NCBI GenBank assembly: GCA_951812335.1
Contig: OX638293.1
Location: 2,246,731 to 2,310,730 of the forward strand
Direction: 5' to 3'
From: Rhodothermales bacterium
Lineage (GTDB): Bacteria; Bacteroidota; Rhodothermia; Rhodothermales; VXPQ01
Length of the DNA: 64,000 nt
Part shown: one piece after another, positions 42,673 through 53,819 of the stretch
How positions within the stretch are numbered: the first letter of the stretch is position 1
How the letters are laid out: the number at the start of each line of letters is the position of its first letter
Program-made: the position numbers and the translations under genes
Notes under the pieces: generated by a model
The model's input: the letters and a program-made list of their open reading frames with translations, nothing else
Database searches by the model: none
Told to the model about the DNA's origin: nothing

Positions 42673-45236
42673 TTGCAGATGTTGTCGCTGTCGCCTGAGA
42701 ATAGAGTGAGATTGTCAAGCCATTGCTGGAATGCGGTACTCCCCGGGACACACAGCCCGTTGTCGACATAAAAGTGAAGGAGATTGTCCAGGTTGACAAA
42801 CTCCGCCGGGATCGAGCCCGAAAGAGAGTTGTTGTTGAGATCCAGTGTCACGAGGTTGGTCAAGTCGCCCAACGCCGCCGGGATCGAACCCGAAAGGGAG
42901 TCGCTGCGGAGATTCAGGTTTTCGAGGTTCGTCAAGTCGCCCAACTCCGCAGGGATCGAACCCGAAAGGGAGTTGAAACTGAGATCCAGTAACTCGAGGC
43001 TGATCAAGCCGCCCAACGCCGCAGGGATCGAGCCCGAAAGGGAGTTGTTGTTGAGCTCCAGTCTCGTGAGATTGATCAAGTCGCCCAACGCCGCCGGGAT
43101 CGAACCCGAAAGGTCGTTGCCGAAGAGATACAGTCCATCGAGGTTGGTCAAGTCGCCCAGCTCCGCAGGGATCGAACCCGAAAGGGAGTTGAAACCGAGA
43201 TCCAGTCTCGTGAGGTTGGTCAAGTCGCCCAGCTCCGCCGGGATCGAGCCCGAAAGGGAGCTCGCTTGGAGATACAGTCCCTCGAGGTTGGTCAAGTCGC
43301 CCAACGCCGCAGGGATCGAGCCCGAAAGGGAGTTGTAACCGAGATTCAGGTTCACGAGGTTGGTCAAGTCGCCCAACGCCGCCGGGATCGAACCCGAAAG
43401 GGAATTGCGCATGAGATTCAGGTATTCGAGGCTGGTCAAGTCGCCCAACGCCGCAGGGATCGAGCCCGAAAGGGAGTTGCTGCGGAGATTCAGGTATTCG
43501 AGGTTGGTCAAGTCGCCCAACGCCGCCGGAATCGATCCCGAAAGGGAGTTGTATTGGAGATAGAGTATCTCGAGGTTGGTCAAGTCGCCCAGCGCCGCCG
43601 GAATCGATCCCGAAAGGGAGTTCCGGTCGAGATTCAGAAAAACCACCCGTCCGGCGTCATCGGTCGTGACGCCGTACCACGTACCGATGGCGGCGCTACT
43701 TTTCCAGTTGGTATTGGTTTTCCAATTGTCCCCGTCGGTCGAGTCGTAGAGCGCGACCAGCGCCGCTCTGTCGTTATGAGCGTCCGCCGTCACCGTCACC
43801 GTCACCGTCACCGTGTCCGTGACGGTATCACACGAATTTGTCGCCGCGATCGTGTACGTCGTCGTCCTATCCGGAGAAACCGATCGCTCTCCCGATGCCC
43901 CAACCGAACCGATGCCCTGATCGATCGATACGAGCGTAGCGTGCTCGGACGACCAGACAAGCGTCGAACTACCCCCGGGATCGATCATACCCGGAGACGC
44001 GGACAAACTCACCGAAGGAGGCAGATGAACCTGCACGGTTGCACGGTCAAATTTGCTTCCTCCCGGACCTCTCGCCACGATCGTGTATGTCGTCGTCCTA
44101 TCCGGAGAAACCGATCGCTCACCCTTGGTCTCAACCGTACCGATGCCCTGATCGATCGATACGCTCGTAGTGTGCTCGGACGACCAGCTAAGCGTTGACG
44201 ATACCCCTTTGCAAATCGTGTCCGGCGAGGCCGAAAACGTGACCGAAGTAGACTGATTAACCGTGGACGCCGACAAATTCACCGAAGCAGGCGCATGGCC
44301 CGCCGGTTTTGACCGGTTCAATCCGTTGCCGCTGGCGCTCGCGGTCGTACTCGCCGTCGAACTCTTCCCGGATACCGATTCGGATTCGGATATCGACTCC
44401 GAAACGATCGGACGCCAATCGATCATCTGGTACGCATCGTCGTCCGCGAATCCAAGCAATTGCACATCGAAAGCATCCGAAGACGTTCCGCAGCCCGAAA
44501 CGTCTTTCGGGATCTCCCCTTCCGCTTCGCCGGATATGGCGCCATAAAAACGACGGTGCAACACGGTAGACACATCCAGGCTATCTCCCTCGAAAACGAT
44601 TCGTCCGAACCGACCGCCCGCGCAAACAGCTTTTCTCCACCCAATATCGTTATAGATCGATATATCCTCAAGGATATGCGTCCTGGCCCCGATGGCCTGG
44701 GACGTAATAGCGATATCGCCGTTATCCCATGTGAAATACGTATCGGTATCGACATCGACAGCGGAGCGAAAAAGGACCAGCAACGCATCGCCTCTCGCAG
44801 GACTATCGAAAGAGAGGGCGTACAAAGCATCCCGTCCAAGCGCGGGAACGCCTCCCTCTCCATGGATATCTACCCCCTCCGAATGCGCGGCCCCCCAGTG
44901 GTATATCGTACCCTTCGCAGGTATGCCGAGCGTAGCGTAACCGGTCTCGTTATAATCCGTATGCCAGGATTTGACATGTACGCGCACGCTATCCGGATTG
45001 CCGTCGGCGCTCAAGATCCGACCCAAAAGCGCATACCGATCCAGGGAAGACGCGCCCTCTCCTGGAACGCCGCCTGCACGGGCCGTACTGTCCCCGGGGG
45101 CGACACGCGCATTAGCCGCCGCAGACGGATCGACATCGTCCAGGCCCGTCAGCGCCCCGTCGTCGCACGCGCTCAGCGCCAGGAGCGAGACCGTTAAAGC
45201 TGCCATACCCGCGACGATCCAGCATGCAGGTCTCAT
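42606..45236 (-). CDS. surface lipoprotein with 12 leucine-rich repeats
   Basis: 876 residues. Signal peptide with lipobox 'SLLALSACDD'. The N-domain (40-270) is unrecognised, contains three Cys and is followed by a Ser-rich linker ('SESISESESVSGKSSTAST'). Two Ig-like repeats share 'DQGIG.V..(K/S)GERSVSPDRTTTYTI' (about 330-460). An LRR N-cap 'ALVALYDSTDGDNWKTNTNW' precedes 12 repeats of 24 residues, each of the type (N)SLSGSIPAALGDLTNLxxLxL, the plant-specific class, then an LRR C-cap 'CVPGSTAFQQWLDNL'. The last 20 residues (MTRRRPTQTPT...) are out-of-frame translation of an Ig-like module, so the C-terminus is a frameshift product. Probably an adhesin-like surface protein. Confidence 0.88.
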   Translation of the reverse strand: MRPACWIVAGMAALTVSLLALSACDDGALTGLDDVDPSAAANARVAPGDSTARAGGVPGEGASSLDRYALLGRILSADGNPDSVRVHVKSWHTDYNETGYATLGIPAKGTIYHWGAAHSEGVDIHGEGGVPALGRDALYALSFDSPARGDALLVLFRSAVDVDTDTYFTWDNGDIAITSQAIGARTHILEDISIYNDIGWRKAVCAGGRFGRIVFEGDSLDVSTVLHRRFYGAISGEAEGEIPKDVSGCGTSSDAFDVQLLGFADDDAYQMIDWRPIVSESISESESVSGKSSTASTTASASGNGLNRSKPAGHAPASVNLSASTVNQSTSVTFSASPDTICKGVSSTLSWSSEHTTSVSIDQGIGTVETKGERSVSPDRTTTYTIVARGPGGSKFDRATVQVHLPPSVSLSASPGMIDPGGSSTLVWSSEHATLVSIDQGIGSVGASGERSVSPDRTTTYTIAATNSCDTVTDTVTVTVTVTADAHNDRAALVALYDSTDGDNWKTNTNWKSSAAIGTWYGVTTDDAGRVVFLNLDRNSLSGSIPAALGDLTNLEILYLQYNSLSGSIPAALGDLTNLEYLNLRSNSLSGSIPAALGDLTSLEYLNLMRNSLSGSIPAALGDLTNLVNLNLGYNSLSGSIPAALGDLTNLEGLYLQASSLSGSIPAELGDLTNLTRLDLGFNSLSGSIPAELGDLTNLDGLYLFGNDLSGSIPAALGDLINLTRLELNNNSLSGSIPAALGGLISLELLDLSFNSLSGSIPAELGDLTNLENLNLRSDSLSGSIPAALGDLTNLVTLDLNNNSLSGSIPAEFVNLDNLLHFYVDNGLCVPGSTAFQQWLDNLTLFSGDSDNICNQQMTRRRPTQTPTKRLRRERR
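42759..43622 (-). repeat. 72-bp tandem repeats encoding the LRR array (12 units)
   Basis: Twelve contiguous 72-bp units, 864 bp, each coding one 24-residue LRR. The consensus block with CCCGAAAGGGAG recurs in nearly every unit, and differences concentrate at the surface-exposed L-x-L positions. The high DNA identity implies recent expansion or gene conversion, and the array may vary in length between strains. Confidence 0.9.
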
Positions 45237-45396
45237 TCGCTTCTCCAGGAGATATGTATGCTATGATTGTCATGTATGCGCTTGCGGCGCAAGAACAACA
45301 ATTTCATCGAAGAAGCCGGTGGAACACAAGGTCGGAAATATTTTTCACTTATTATTCTCAAAGAGAAGAACTGCTCAGAACCTCCCGGAACCCGCC

Positions 45397-45817
45397 TTAC
45401 GCCTCCACCCTGCGCACATCCTCGATACCGTCCAGCGCCGCAATCTCCCCGACTACGGCTGCCGGAACAACCTCGTCCACAGTAACCGCCGTCAGCACTT
45501 CGGAATAACGGCGCGGGACATCCCCCCGACACCGCACGGTGATTCCCCGAACACGCCCAGTCCCCAATTGGCCGATCAACTGGCCAAGACGATCGGATAG
45601 ACTCAAATAGGGTTGAGCGTCCGGTTGCGCCGTCATCCGGATAGCCAGCGCGTTGACAGGCGTCTGCACCGCCTCGCCGCATAGCGCACGAATGACCTGC
45701 TCGGTAATCCGTACGGTGATTTTTTCCTGCACTTCCTCCGTCGGGGCCGCAGTGTGGGGCGTAGCGACGACTTTCGGATGTCTGAGCAATGCGTGCAGTT
45801 CGACGGCCCGTGCCCGG
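45397..45817 (-). pseudogene. serA: serA relic (D-3-phosphoglycerate dehydrogenase C-terminal part with internal deletion)
   Basis: The frame gives 'ARAVELHALLRHPKVVATPH' (end of the catalytic domain with the TPH motif), 'TAAPTEEVQEKITVRITEQV' and 'TPVNALAI' (start of the ASB domain), then jumps to 'VLTAVTVDEVVPAAVVGEIA' and 'ALDGIEDVRRVEA', the last strand of the ACT domain. The NAD-binding domain is gone and about 150 residues between ASB and ACT are deleted. Not functional as a dehydrogenase. The 160 bp between it and the LRR gene start (45237-45396) show nothing. Confidence 0.8.
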
Positions 45818-45919
45818 TTGCAAGAAAAGAGCCGTCACCCCGTGCGGCCCGGCAGTTTCCCCACCCTGCCCATTTCTTGTCCGCGCACTTTTTTGCCGCC
45901 ATGCGCCGCAACCTGTATT

Positions 45920-45962
45920 TTAAGATACTCTGATTAAGTCCACTTCGATCAGAGTACCTTTA
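45920..45962. repeat. dispersed TIR repeat, mini form a
   Basis: Only the two inverted ends are present: TTAAGATACTCTGAT, an 11-15 bp spacer (TAAGTCCACTTCG), and ATCAGAGTACCTTTAA. It makes a near-perfect hairpin and ends 6 bp before the start codon of the SGNH gene at 45969. Confidence 0.8.
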
Positions 45963-45968
45963 ACCCGA

Positions 45969-47174
45969 ATGAAACCACTGCGTACGTTTGAGGCGGCGCT
46001 TCTTCTCGGAGCGCTGCTTTCCCTGGTGATGCACGGATCCGTCAGGGCGCAGGATCCGCCTCGCTTCGCACTGCAAGACGGCGACCGCGTCGTGCTCGCA
46101 GGCGATGGCCTCATCGAACATGCCCAGCATTTCGGCTATATCGAGGCCGCACTCACGGTGCGGCGGTCCGGCCTGACTTTCCGTAATGTGGGCTGGAGCG
46201 GCGACACCGTTTTCGGCGAGGCGCGGGACCACTACACCCAACCTCCCACAGCGTTCGAGCACCTTGTGGAGCAACTGACCGCCCCGCAGCCCACCGTGGC
46301 TGTGCTGGCGTACGGCGGCACGCTGGCCTTCGAAAACGACGACGCCCTGTCCGAAGCGGTCGACGGATATCATACGCTCCTCGATACGCTGGCTACCCGG
46401 GACATACGCTGTGTGCTCGTCTCCCCTGTCCCGCATGACGAACACGCATCGCCCCACCCAGGTGTGGCAGCGCTGAACGAACGACTTTCCGCCGTGCGGG
46501 ACGCTTTCAGGGAAGTGGCCGCCATACGAGAATGCGGCTGGGTCGATGTATTCGACGCCATGGCGGAGGAATACGAACAGGCGGCGCAGCAAGGGGACGC
46601 CGGTCTTGCCGAAAATGGCATACGGCTGAACGGCGCCGGGTACCGGGCGCTGACCCGCCGCCTCGTCGAGGCGATGGAACCGCTGCCTCCCGACCTTTCC
46701 GCCGATCTTGCGTTGGACATCGACTCCGGAGAAATCGTTGGAGGTACGTCCTACGGAAACAGCGAGAAAGAAACCGGCTCCTATGCGATCGTCCCGAACC
46801 GCCTGCCCTACCCCGGCGAGGCCCGGAACGTGGTCATAACCGGGCTGTCGAGGGGAGCGTACCGCCTGACGGCGGGGGAACAGACCCTAACCGTCGGCAC
46901 GGCCCGCGCATGGCGGGAAGGCATCGCCGTGCACCATCCCGAGGAAACGGAACAACTGGCTGCCCTGCGCCGCGCCATCGTCGACAAGAATCGGCTGTAT
47001 TTCCGCCAGTACCGCCCGCAAAACGAGACCTACCTCGTGGGATTTCGCAAATACGAACAAGGACAGAACGCTCCGGAACTCACCGAACTGGACCCGATCA
47101 TTCACGAAAAGGAAAACGAGATCGGCAGGCTGCGCATGGGGCGTCCGCTCGTTTTCACGCTGACCCGCGAGTAA
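45969..47174 (+). CDS. SGNH-fold protein linked to PVC-type haem dehydrogenase (probable esterase or accessory)
   Basis: 401 residues with signal peptide 'LLLGALLSLVMHGSVRAQ'. SGNH-hydrolase layout: block I region 'GDRVVLAGDGLIEHAQHFGY' where the usual catalytic GDS is GDG, block II-like 'NVGWSGDTVFGEARD', block III-like 'VAVLAYGGTLAFEND' and block V-like 'NGIRLNGAGYRALTRRL' (in place of DxxH). The loss of Ser and of the block V His suggests it is not a classical lipase. Related proteins in Planctomycetes and Rhodothermota precede membrane-bound dehydrogenases of the next gene's type. It is followed after 1 bp by the dehydrogenase gene, hence an operon. The dispersed-repeat mini form abuts its start. 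Confidence 0.75.
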   Translation: MKPLRTFEAALLLGALLSLVMHGSVRAQDPPRFALQDGDRVVLAGDGLIEHAQHFGYIEAALTVRRSGLTFRNVGWSGDTVFGEARDHYTQPPTAFEHLVEQLTAPQPTVAVLAYGGTLAFENDDALSEAVDGYHTLLDTLATRDIRCVLVSPVPHDEHASPHPGVAALNERLSAVRDAFREVAAIRECGWVDVFDAMAEEYEQAAQQGDAGLAENGIRLNGAGYRALTRRLVEAMEPLPPDLSADLALDIDSGEIVGGTSYGNSEKETGSYAIVPNRLPYPGEARNVVITGLSRGAYRLTAGEQTLTVGTARAWREGIAVHHPEETEQLAALRRAIVDKNRLYFRQYRPQNETYLVGFRKYEQGQNAPELTELDPIIHEKENEIGRLRMGRPLVFTLTRE

Positions 47175-47175
47175 C

Positions 47176-50658
<3,483 letters not shown>

Positions 50659-50670
50659 AGTGTAATAAAG

Positions 50671-50713
50671 GTATAAAAAAGGAGTATAAAAGGGGTATAA
50701 AAGTAGTATAAAA
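50671..50713. repeat. helically phased GTATAAAA array
   Basis: Four GTATAAAA units start at 50671, 50684, 50695 and 50706, i.e. 13, 11 and 11 bp apart. They begin 12 bp after the stop of the haem dehydrogenase gene. Resembles the array at 17853. May be a curved-DNA element. The hairpin AAAGCGCTTTT follows at about 50711-50721. Confidence 0.55.
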
Positions 50714-50721
50714 GCGCTTTT

Positions 50722-51080
50722 ATTGCACCGTAATTATCCCTTTAGAGGCCCGGCGCACGGCGTCGAATGCATAAAAGACGCGCCCGGCGCGACAGACCTG
50801 ACGGTGGCGTTGCGCCGTTCCATGCAAGACAGGCCGCCATGCCCCGCAGAGGTTATGTTCGGGCCAAGAGAGTGTCTATAGAACAACGATGGCGGCAAAA
50901 AGGCCGCTGCCGGTCAGGGAGCGAATGGAACGGCTCGCGAAAAGCACGGGCGGCATGCGGCGGCGGTAAGCGGGTCTCATCGCATGACGGGGAAAGCGGA
51001 AAAAACACCTTCTATGCCTTAACAGGAGGAGCTTGTTCTCGTATATTACGCATAGAAAACCGAGCGGGCGGGAGCCGTAA
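50722..51080. other. gene-free stretch, nothing recognised
   Basis: About 360 bp between the phased array and the hemW terminator. Both strands contain only short unconnected frames with no family resemblance. No tRNA, repeat copy or conserved promoter is evident. Confidence 0.4.
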
Positions 51081-51086
51081 ACCATG

Positions 51087-51108
51087 GAAAAACTGTCCAG
51101 TTTTTTCG
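51087..51108 (-). terminator. hairpin downstream of hemW
   Basis: Arms GAAAAACTG and CAGTTTTT(TC) are nearly contiguous. Read on the minus strand, it comes about 22 bp after the hemW stop and the 3' arm ends in a T-run, as expected of an intrinsic terminator, though the loop is very short. Confidence 0.45.
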
Positions 51109-51129
51109 GACCATTTCTAGCCATCCCCC

Positions 51130-52392
51130 TCACCCCACCAACCCCTCCACCACGGCATCACACACCAGTTTGCCTGCATCCGTGAGGCGGAGGCGACCGT
51201 TCCCGGACCATTCGATATAGCCTTCGCCTTCAAGCGCGGTCAGCAGGTCGGGCTTTTCGGATAAAATATCCATGCCGTAGATCCGTTTCAGCCGGTGTAC
51301 GCCCAGCCCGTCCGAGGTACGCAGCCGCAGAAAGATATACTCGTTCGCCAGCATCTCCAGCGACAGGGCATCCTCGCCCACCACAGGAGGTACGCGTTGG
51401 TGCACCAATGCTTCGTACTTGCGCAGGTTGGCCTCGTTATACCAGCGGCGGGCGCCCGTACCGGTTTTGTGGGTCGATCCGTTCTGCGTACCCGCTCCAA
51501 TCGCTCCATTACCCGTCGTCTCTCCATCCGTCCCGGTCTGTTCGACAGACCTGGACCTTCCGCCCGCTTCGCTCCGCCCCTCCCACCAGAACGAATGGGC
51601 GGACGGCCCGAATCCGAGGTAATTGGCATGCCGCCAGTATATCTCGTTGTGACGAGATCGCATACCCGGCAGAGCAAAGCTCGATATTTCGTAGTGCTCG
51701 TAGCCGCGCTCCCGCAGAAAATCCATTGTGAACCGGTACCGCCCCGCAAATTCTTCCTCCGGAGCAGGCGTCACATGCCCCTTAGCCACCATCTTGTAGA
51801 GCGGCGTGCGCTCCTCTATGGCGAGCCCGTACGTCGAGAGATGCGGCACCCCCAGCCGGGCCAGTTTCTGCACATTGGCGCACCAGTATTCCTCCGGTTG
51901 ATCGGGGATACCGAAAATGAGATCGGCGGACAGATTGTCGAAACCCGCCTCCTGCGCCTGTTCTATGGCCTGGACGGCCTGTTCCGGGGTATGACTCCGG
52001 TTCAGAAACGTCAGATCGGTCTCGTAAAAGGATTGTACGCCTATGCTCAGCCGATCGAACCCCAGGGAACGGAGCGCGCGCAGATAGTCGGGCTCCGCAT
52101 CGTCCGGATTCATCTCCAGCGTCGTTTCGCAAACGTCGCTGGTCCGGAAAGATCGGTGGATCGTGTCGAGCAAGCCAGCCAAGTCGCGGGCGGCCAGAAG
52201 CGACGGGGTACCGCCCCCGAAATAGATGGTCTCGATGGGTTCTCGCCAGGCATATTCCGCCGCATAATGCGCCAGCTCGGTATGCATGGCCTTCAGAAAA
52301 GGCGTCCGGGACGATCTCGTCGTCGTAAAATAGAAATCGCAGTAAATGCAGCGTTGCGTGCAGAAAGGGATATGGAGATATAAGGACGCCAC
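51130..52392 (-). CDS. hemW: radical SAM haem chaperone HemW
   Basis: 420 residues. Radical-SAM cluster motif 'CTQRCIYCDFYF' (CxxxCxxC plus the extra Cys-Asp-Phe of HemW/HemN), 'TIYFGGGTPSLL', 'ETTLEMNPDD', 'RLSIGVQSF', 'NLSADLIFGIPDQ' and 'LSTYGLAIEERTPLYKM'. The HemN_C domain is at the end ('SLEMLANEYIFLRLRTSDGL'). HemW transfers haem to membrane proteins; it lacks the N-terminal part that HemN needs for coproporphyrinogen oxidation. An unusual low-complexity insertion of about 45 residues (Gly/Ser/Thr-rich, about residues 278-323) sits before 'RRWYNEANLRKYEALV'. It overlaps or abuts the barrel gene upstream (52393). Confidence 0.93.
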   Translation of the reverse strand: MASLYLHIPFCTQRCIYCDFYFTTTRSSRTPFLKAMHTELAHYAAEYAWREPIETIYFGGGTPSLLAARDLAGLLDTIHRSFRTSDVCETTLEMNPDDAEPDYLRALRSLGFDRLSIGVQSFYETDLTFLNRSHTPEQAVQAIEQAQEAGFDNLSADLIFGIPDQPEEYWCANVQKLARLGVPHLSTYGLAIEERTPLYKMVAKGHVTPAPEEEFAGRYRFTMDFLRERGYEHYEISSFALPGMRSRHNEIYWRHANYLGFGPSAHSFWWEGRSEAGGRSRSVEQTGTDGETTGNGAIGAGTQNGSTHKTGTGARRWYNEANLRKYEALVHQRVPPVVGEDALSLEMLANEYIFLRLRTSDGLGVHRLKRIYGMDILSEKPDLLTALEGEGYIEWSGNGRLRLTDAGKLVCDAVVEGLVG

Positions 52393-52926
52393 TCAGAAAA
52401 TGATGCCTAACCGTACAGGCAACAAGAAACCCAGTTTCTCGCTGCCGATAATAAGCGCCGGATTGATTTCGTAGAACACGGCGGATTCTCCAAACCCATG
52501 CGCGCGTCCGAACCCGATATGAATAGTAGGGCCGCTGGTGTCCTTGTTGCCGGCGAGCGGCAGATATCCGCCCATGCCAAGGAAAATATACCCTGCGCGC
52601 AGCCGGGTCGGCGGCGGAGTGACGATGAGGGATATCTGCGGCTCGAAAAGATAATCGGCGCCGCGCCATCCCTCGAGTACAAACCCCGTGAAGCCGAAAT
52701 CGAGCGCAGTGGAAATGTCCGCATTGATCGGCATGGAGGCACGCCCCCGGATACCCAGGCCCACACCCTGCGAGGTGCTGTACAGGGCATTAAGACTCAT
52801 GCCGTAACGAGGGGACCTTACCGGGGCAGCATCCTGAGGCGCATCCTGGGCACAGGCGCGCGGAGAGGCAATCTGTACGGAAACCGCACAGACGGCAAGG
52901 ACAAGCAGGAAACGAACTGTCTTCAT
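52393..52926 (-). CDS. small outer-membrane beta-barrel protein
   Basis: 177 residues. Signal peptide 'TVRFLLVLAVCAVSVQIASP' followed by 'RACAQ' cleavage. The mature part shows alternating strands with aromatic girdles ('YGMSLNALYSTSQGVGLGIR', 'ISTALDFGFTGFVLEGW', 'LRAGYIFLGMGGYLPLAG', 'TIHIGFGRAHGFG', 'VFYEINPALIIG', 'LLPVRLGIIF'), about eight strands ending in Phe, as in OmpA/OmpW-size barrels. No peptidoglycan-binding domain. It is immediately upstream of hemW on the same strand with no gap. Function unknown. Confidence 0.75.
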   Translation of the reverse strand: MKTVRFLLVLAVCAVSVQIASPRACAQDAPQDAAPVRSPRYGMSLNALYSTSQGVGLGIRGRASMPINADISTALDFGFTGFVLEGWRGADYLFEPQISLIVTPPPTRLRAGYIFLGMGGYLPLAGNKDTSGPTIHIGFGRAHGFGESAVFYEINPALIIGSEKLGFLLPVRLGIIF

Positions 52927-53020
52927 GGTCGGGTTGTGTCAGGGGCTGCATGAACAGGTATTGTACGAACACGAGGCCATTCGTGTCGTTCATGGTTTTA
53001 TTCGTCAAAAGATAGCGGAT

Positions 53021-53818
53021 ATGAAGCTTATCGTTTGCGTCAAACAGGTACCCGATGTGGCGTCCCCCCTTCGTTTGCAGGAAGGCTGCATCGATACGAG
53101 CGCCGGACGCATGGTGTTGAATGCGTACGACGCCTCGGCTACGGAAGGAGCCATCGCCTTTACCGAAAGATACGGAGGCGAGGTACACGCCGTGCTGGTA
53201 GGCCCGCCAGAGGGACGGGAAACGCTGCGCAAGGTGCTTGCGATGGGGGTCGCATCCGCAGTACATATCCAGGTCAAGGATCGTGCTGCGTGCCCCGAGG
53301 CTGTGCCGAATGCCCTACCTGAGGCACAGGCCTGTGCAAAGATTCTTGCGGATCACTTCAATAAGGAGACGTTCGACGTCATCGCGTGCGGCAAGCAGGC
53401 ACAGGATACCGATGCAGGGTTGACACCCGCCATGCTTGCCGAATTACTGGGACTTCCCTTCATCGGAAATGCCATTGCACTGGAAAGGGACGGGAACGGA
53501 CGCAGCGGAAACCATCTCCTTGTGACCAGGCAAGGGGACGCCGATCAGGAAATTACGCGTATAGAGACGCCGTGCGTAGTATCCTGCTCCAACAATATGT
53601 GCGATCCGCGCATTCCGAATATAAAGGGGATCATGGGAGCAAGGAATAAGCCGATCGACGTGAAAATCGTCTCGCGGCCTGCCGGACTCCCTGGAGTGCA
53701 TGTGCAGCGCTACGAGGCTATGCCCGGTCGCCCGCGGGTGCGTATGCTGGAAGAAGGGTGGGATAAAGCAATCGAGGCCCTTGTACCTTTCGTAAAAGGC
53801 GGCCCGCCCGCAATATAA
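53021..53818 (+). CDS. etfB: electron transfer flavoprotein beta subunit
   Basis: 265 residues from the ATG at 53021; the frame continues upstream without homology. 'MKLIVCVKQVPDV' start, 'MVLNAYDASATEGAI' (Asn/Asp of the AMP site), 'VIACGKQAQDTDAGLTPAML', 'AELLGLPFIGNAIALE' and 'ETPCVVSCSNNMCDPRIPN', then 'KGIMGARNKPI'. EtfB binds AMP and, with EtfA, carries electrons from acyl-CoA and other dehydrogenases to ETF:quinone oxidoreductase. It is followed 1 bp later by etfA. It is divergent from the barrel-hemW pair. Confidence 0.94.
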   Translation: MKLIVCVKQVPDVASPLRLQEGCIDTSAGRMVLNAYDASATEGAIAFTERYGGEVHAVLVGPPEGRETLRKVLAMGVASAVHIQVKDRAACPEAVPNALPEAQACAKILADHFNKETFDVIACGKQAQDTDAGLTPAMLAELLGLPFIGNAIALERDGNGRSGNHLLVTRQGDADQEITRIETPCVVSCSNNMCDPRIPNIKGIMGARNKPIDVKIVSRPAGLPGVHVQRYEAMPGRPRVRMLEEGWDKAIEALVPFVKGGPPAI

Positions 53819-53819
53819 G

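Noticed and set aside
42759-43622. CRISPR-like or satellite array
   Set aside because: The 72-bp units are contiguous, without spacers, and keep an open frame as leucine-rich repeats.
42720-44198. Long plus-strand frames opposite the LRR gene (rich in RRDRARKGV)
   Set aside because: They are antisense shadows of the 72-bp repeats; the minus strand has the signal peptide, lipobox and LRR logic.
45397-45789. Intact small ACT-domain protein
   Set aside because: The sequence is the end of the SerA catalytic domain joined to scattered ASB and ACT pieces, so it is a deletion relic and not a separate regulator.
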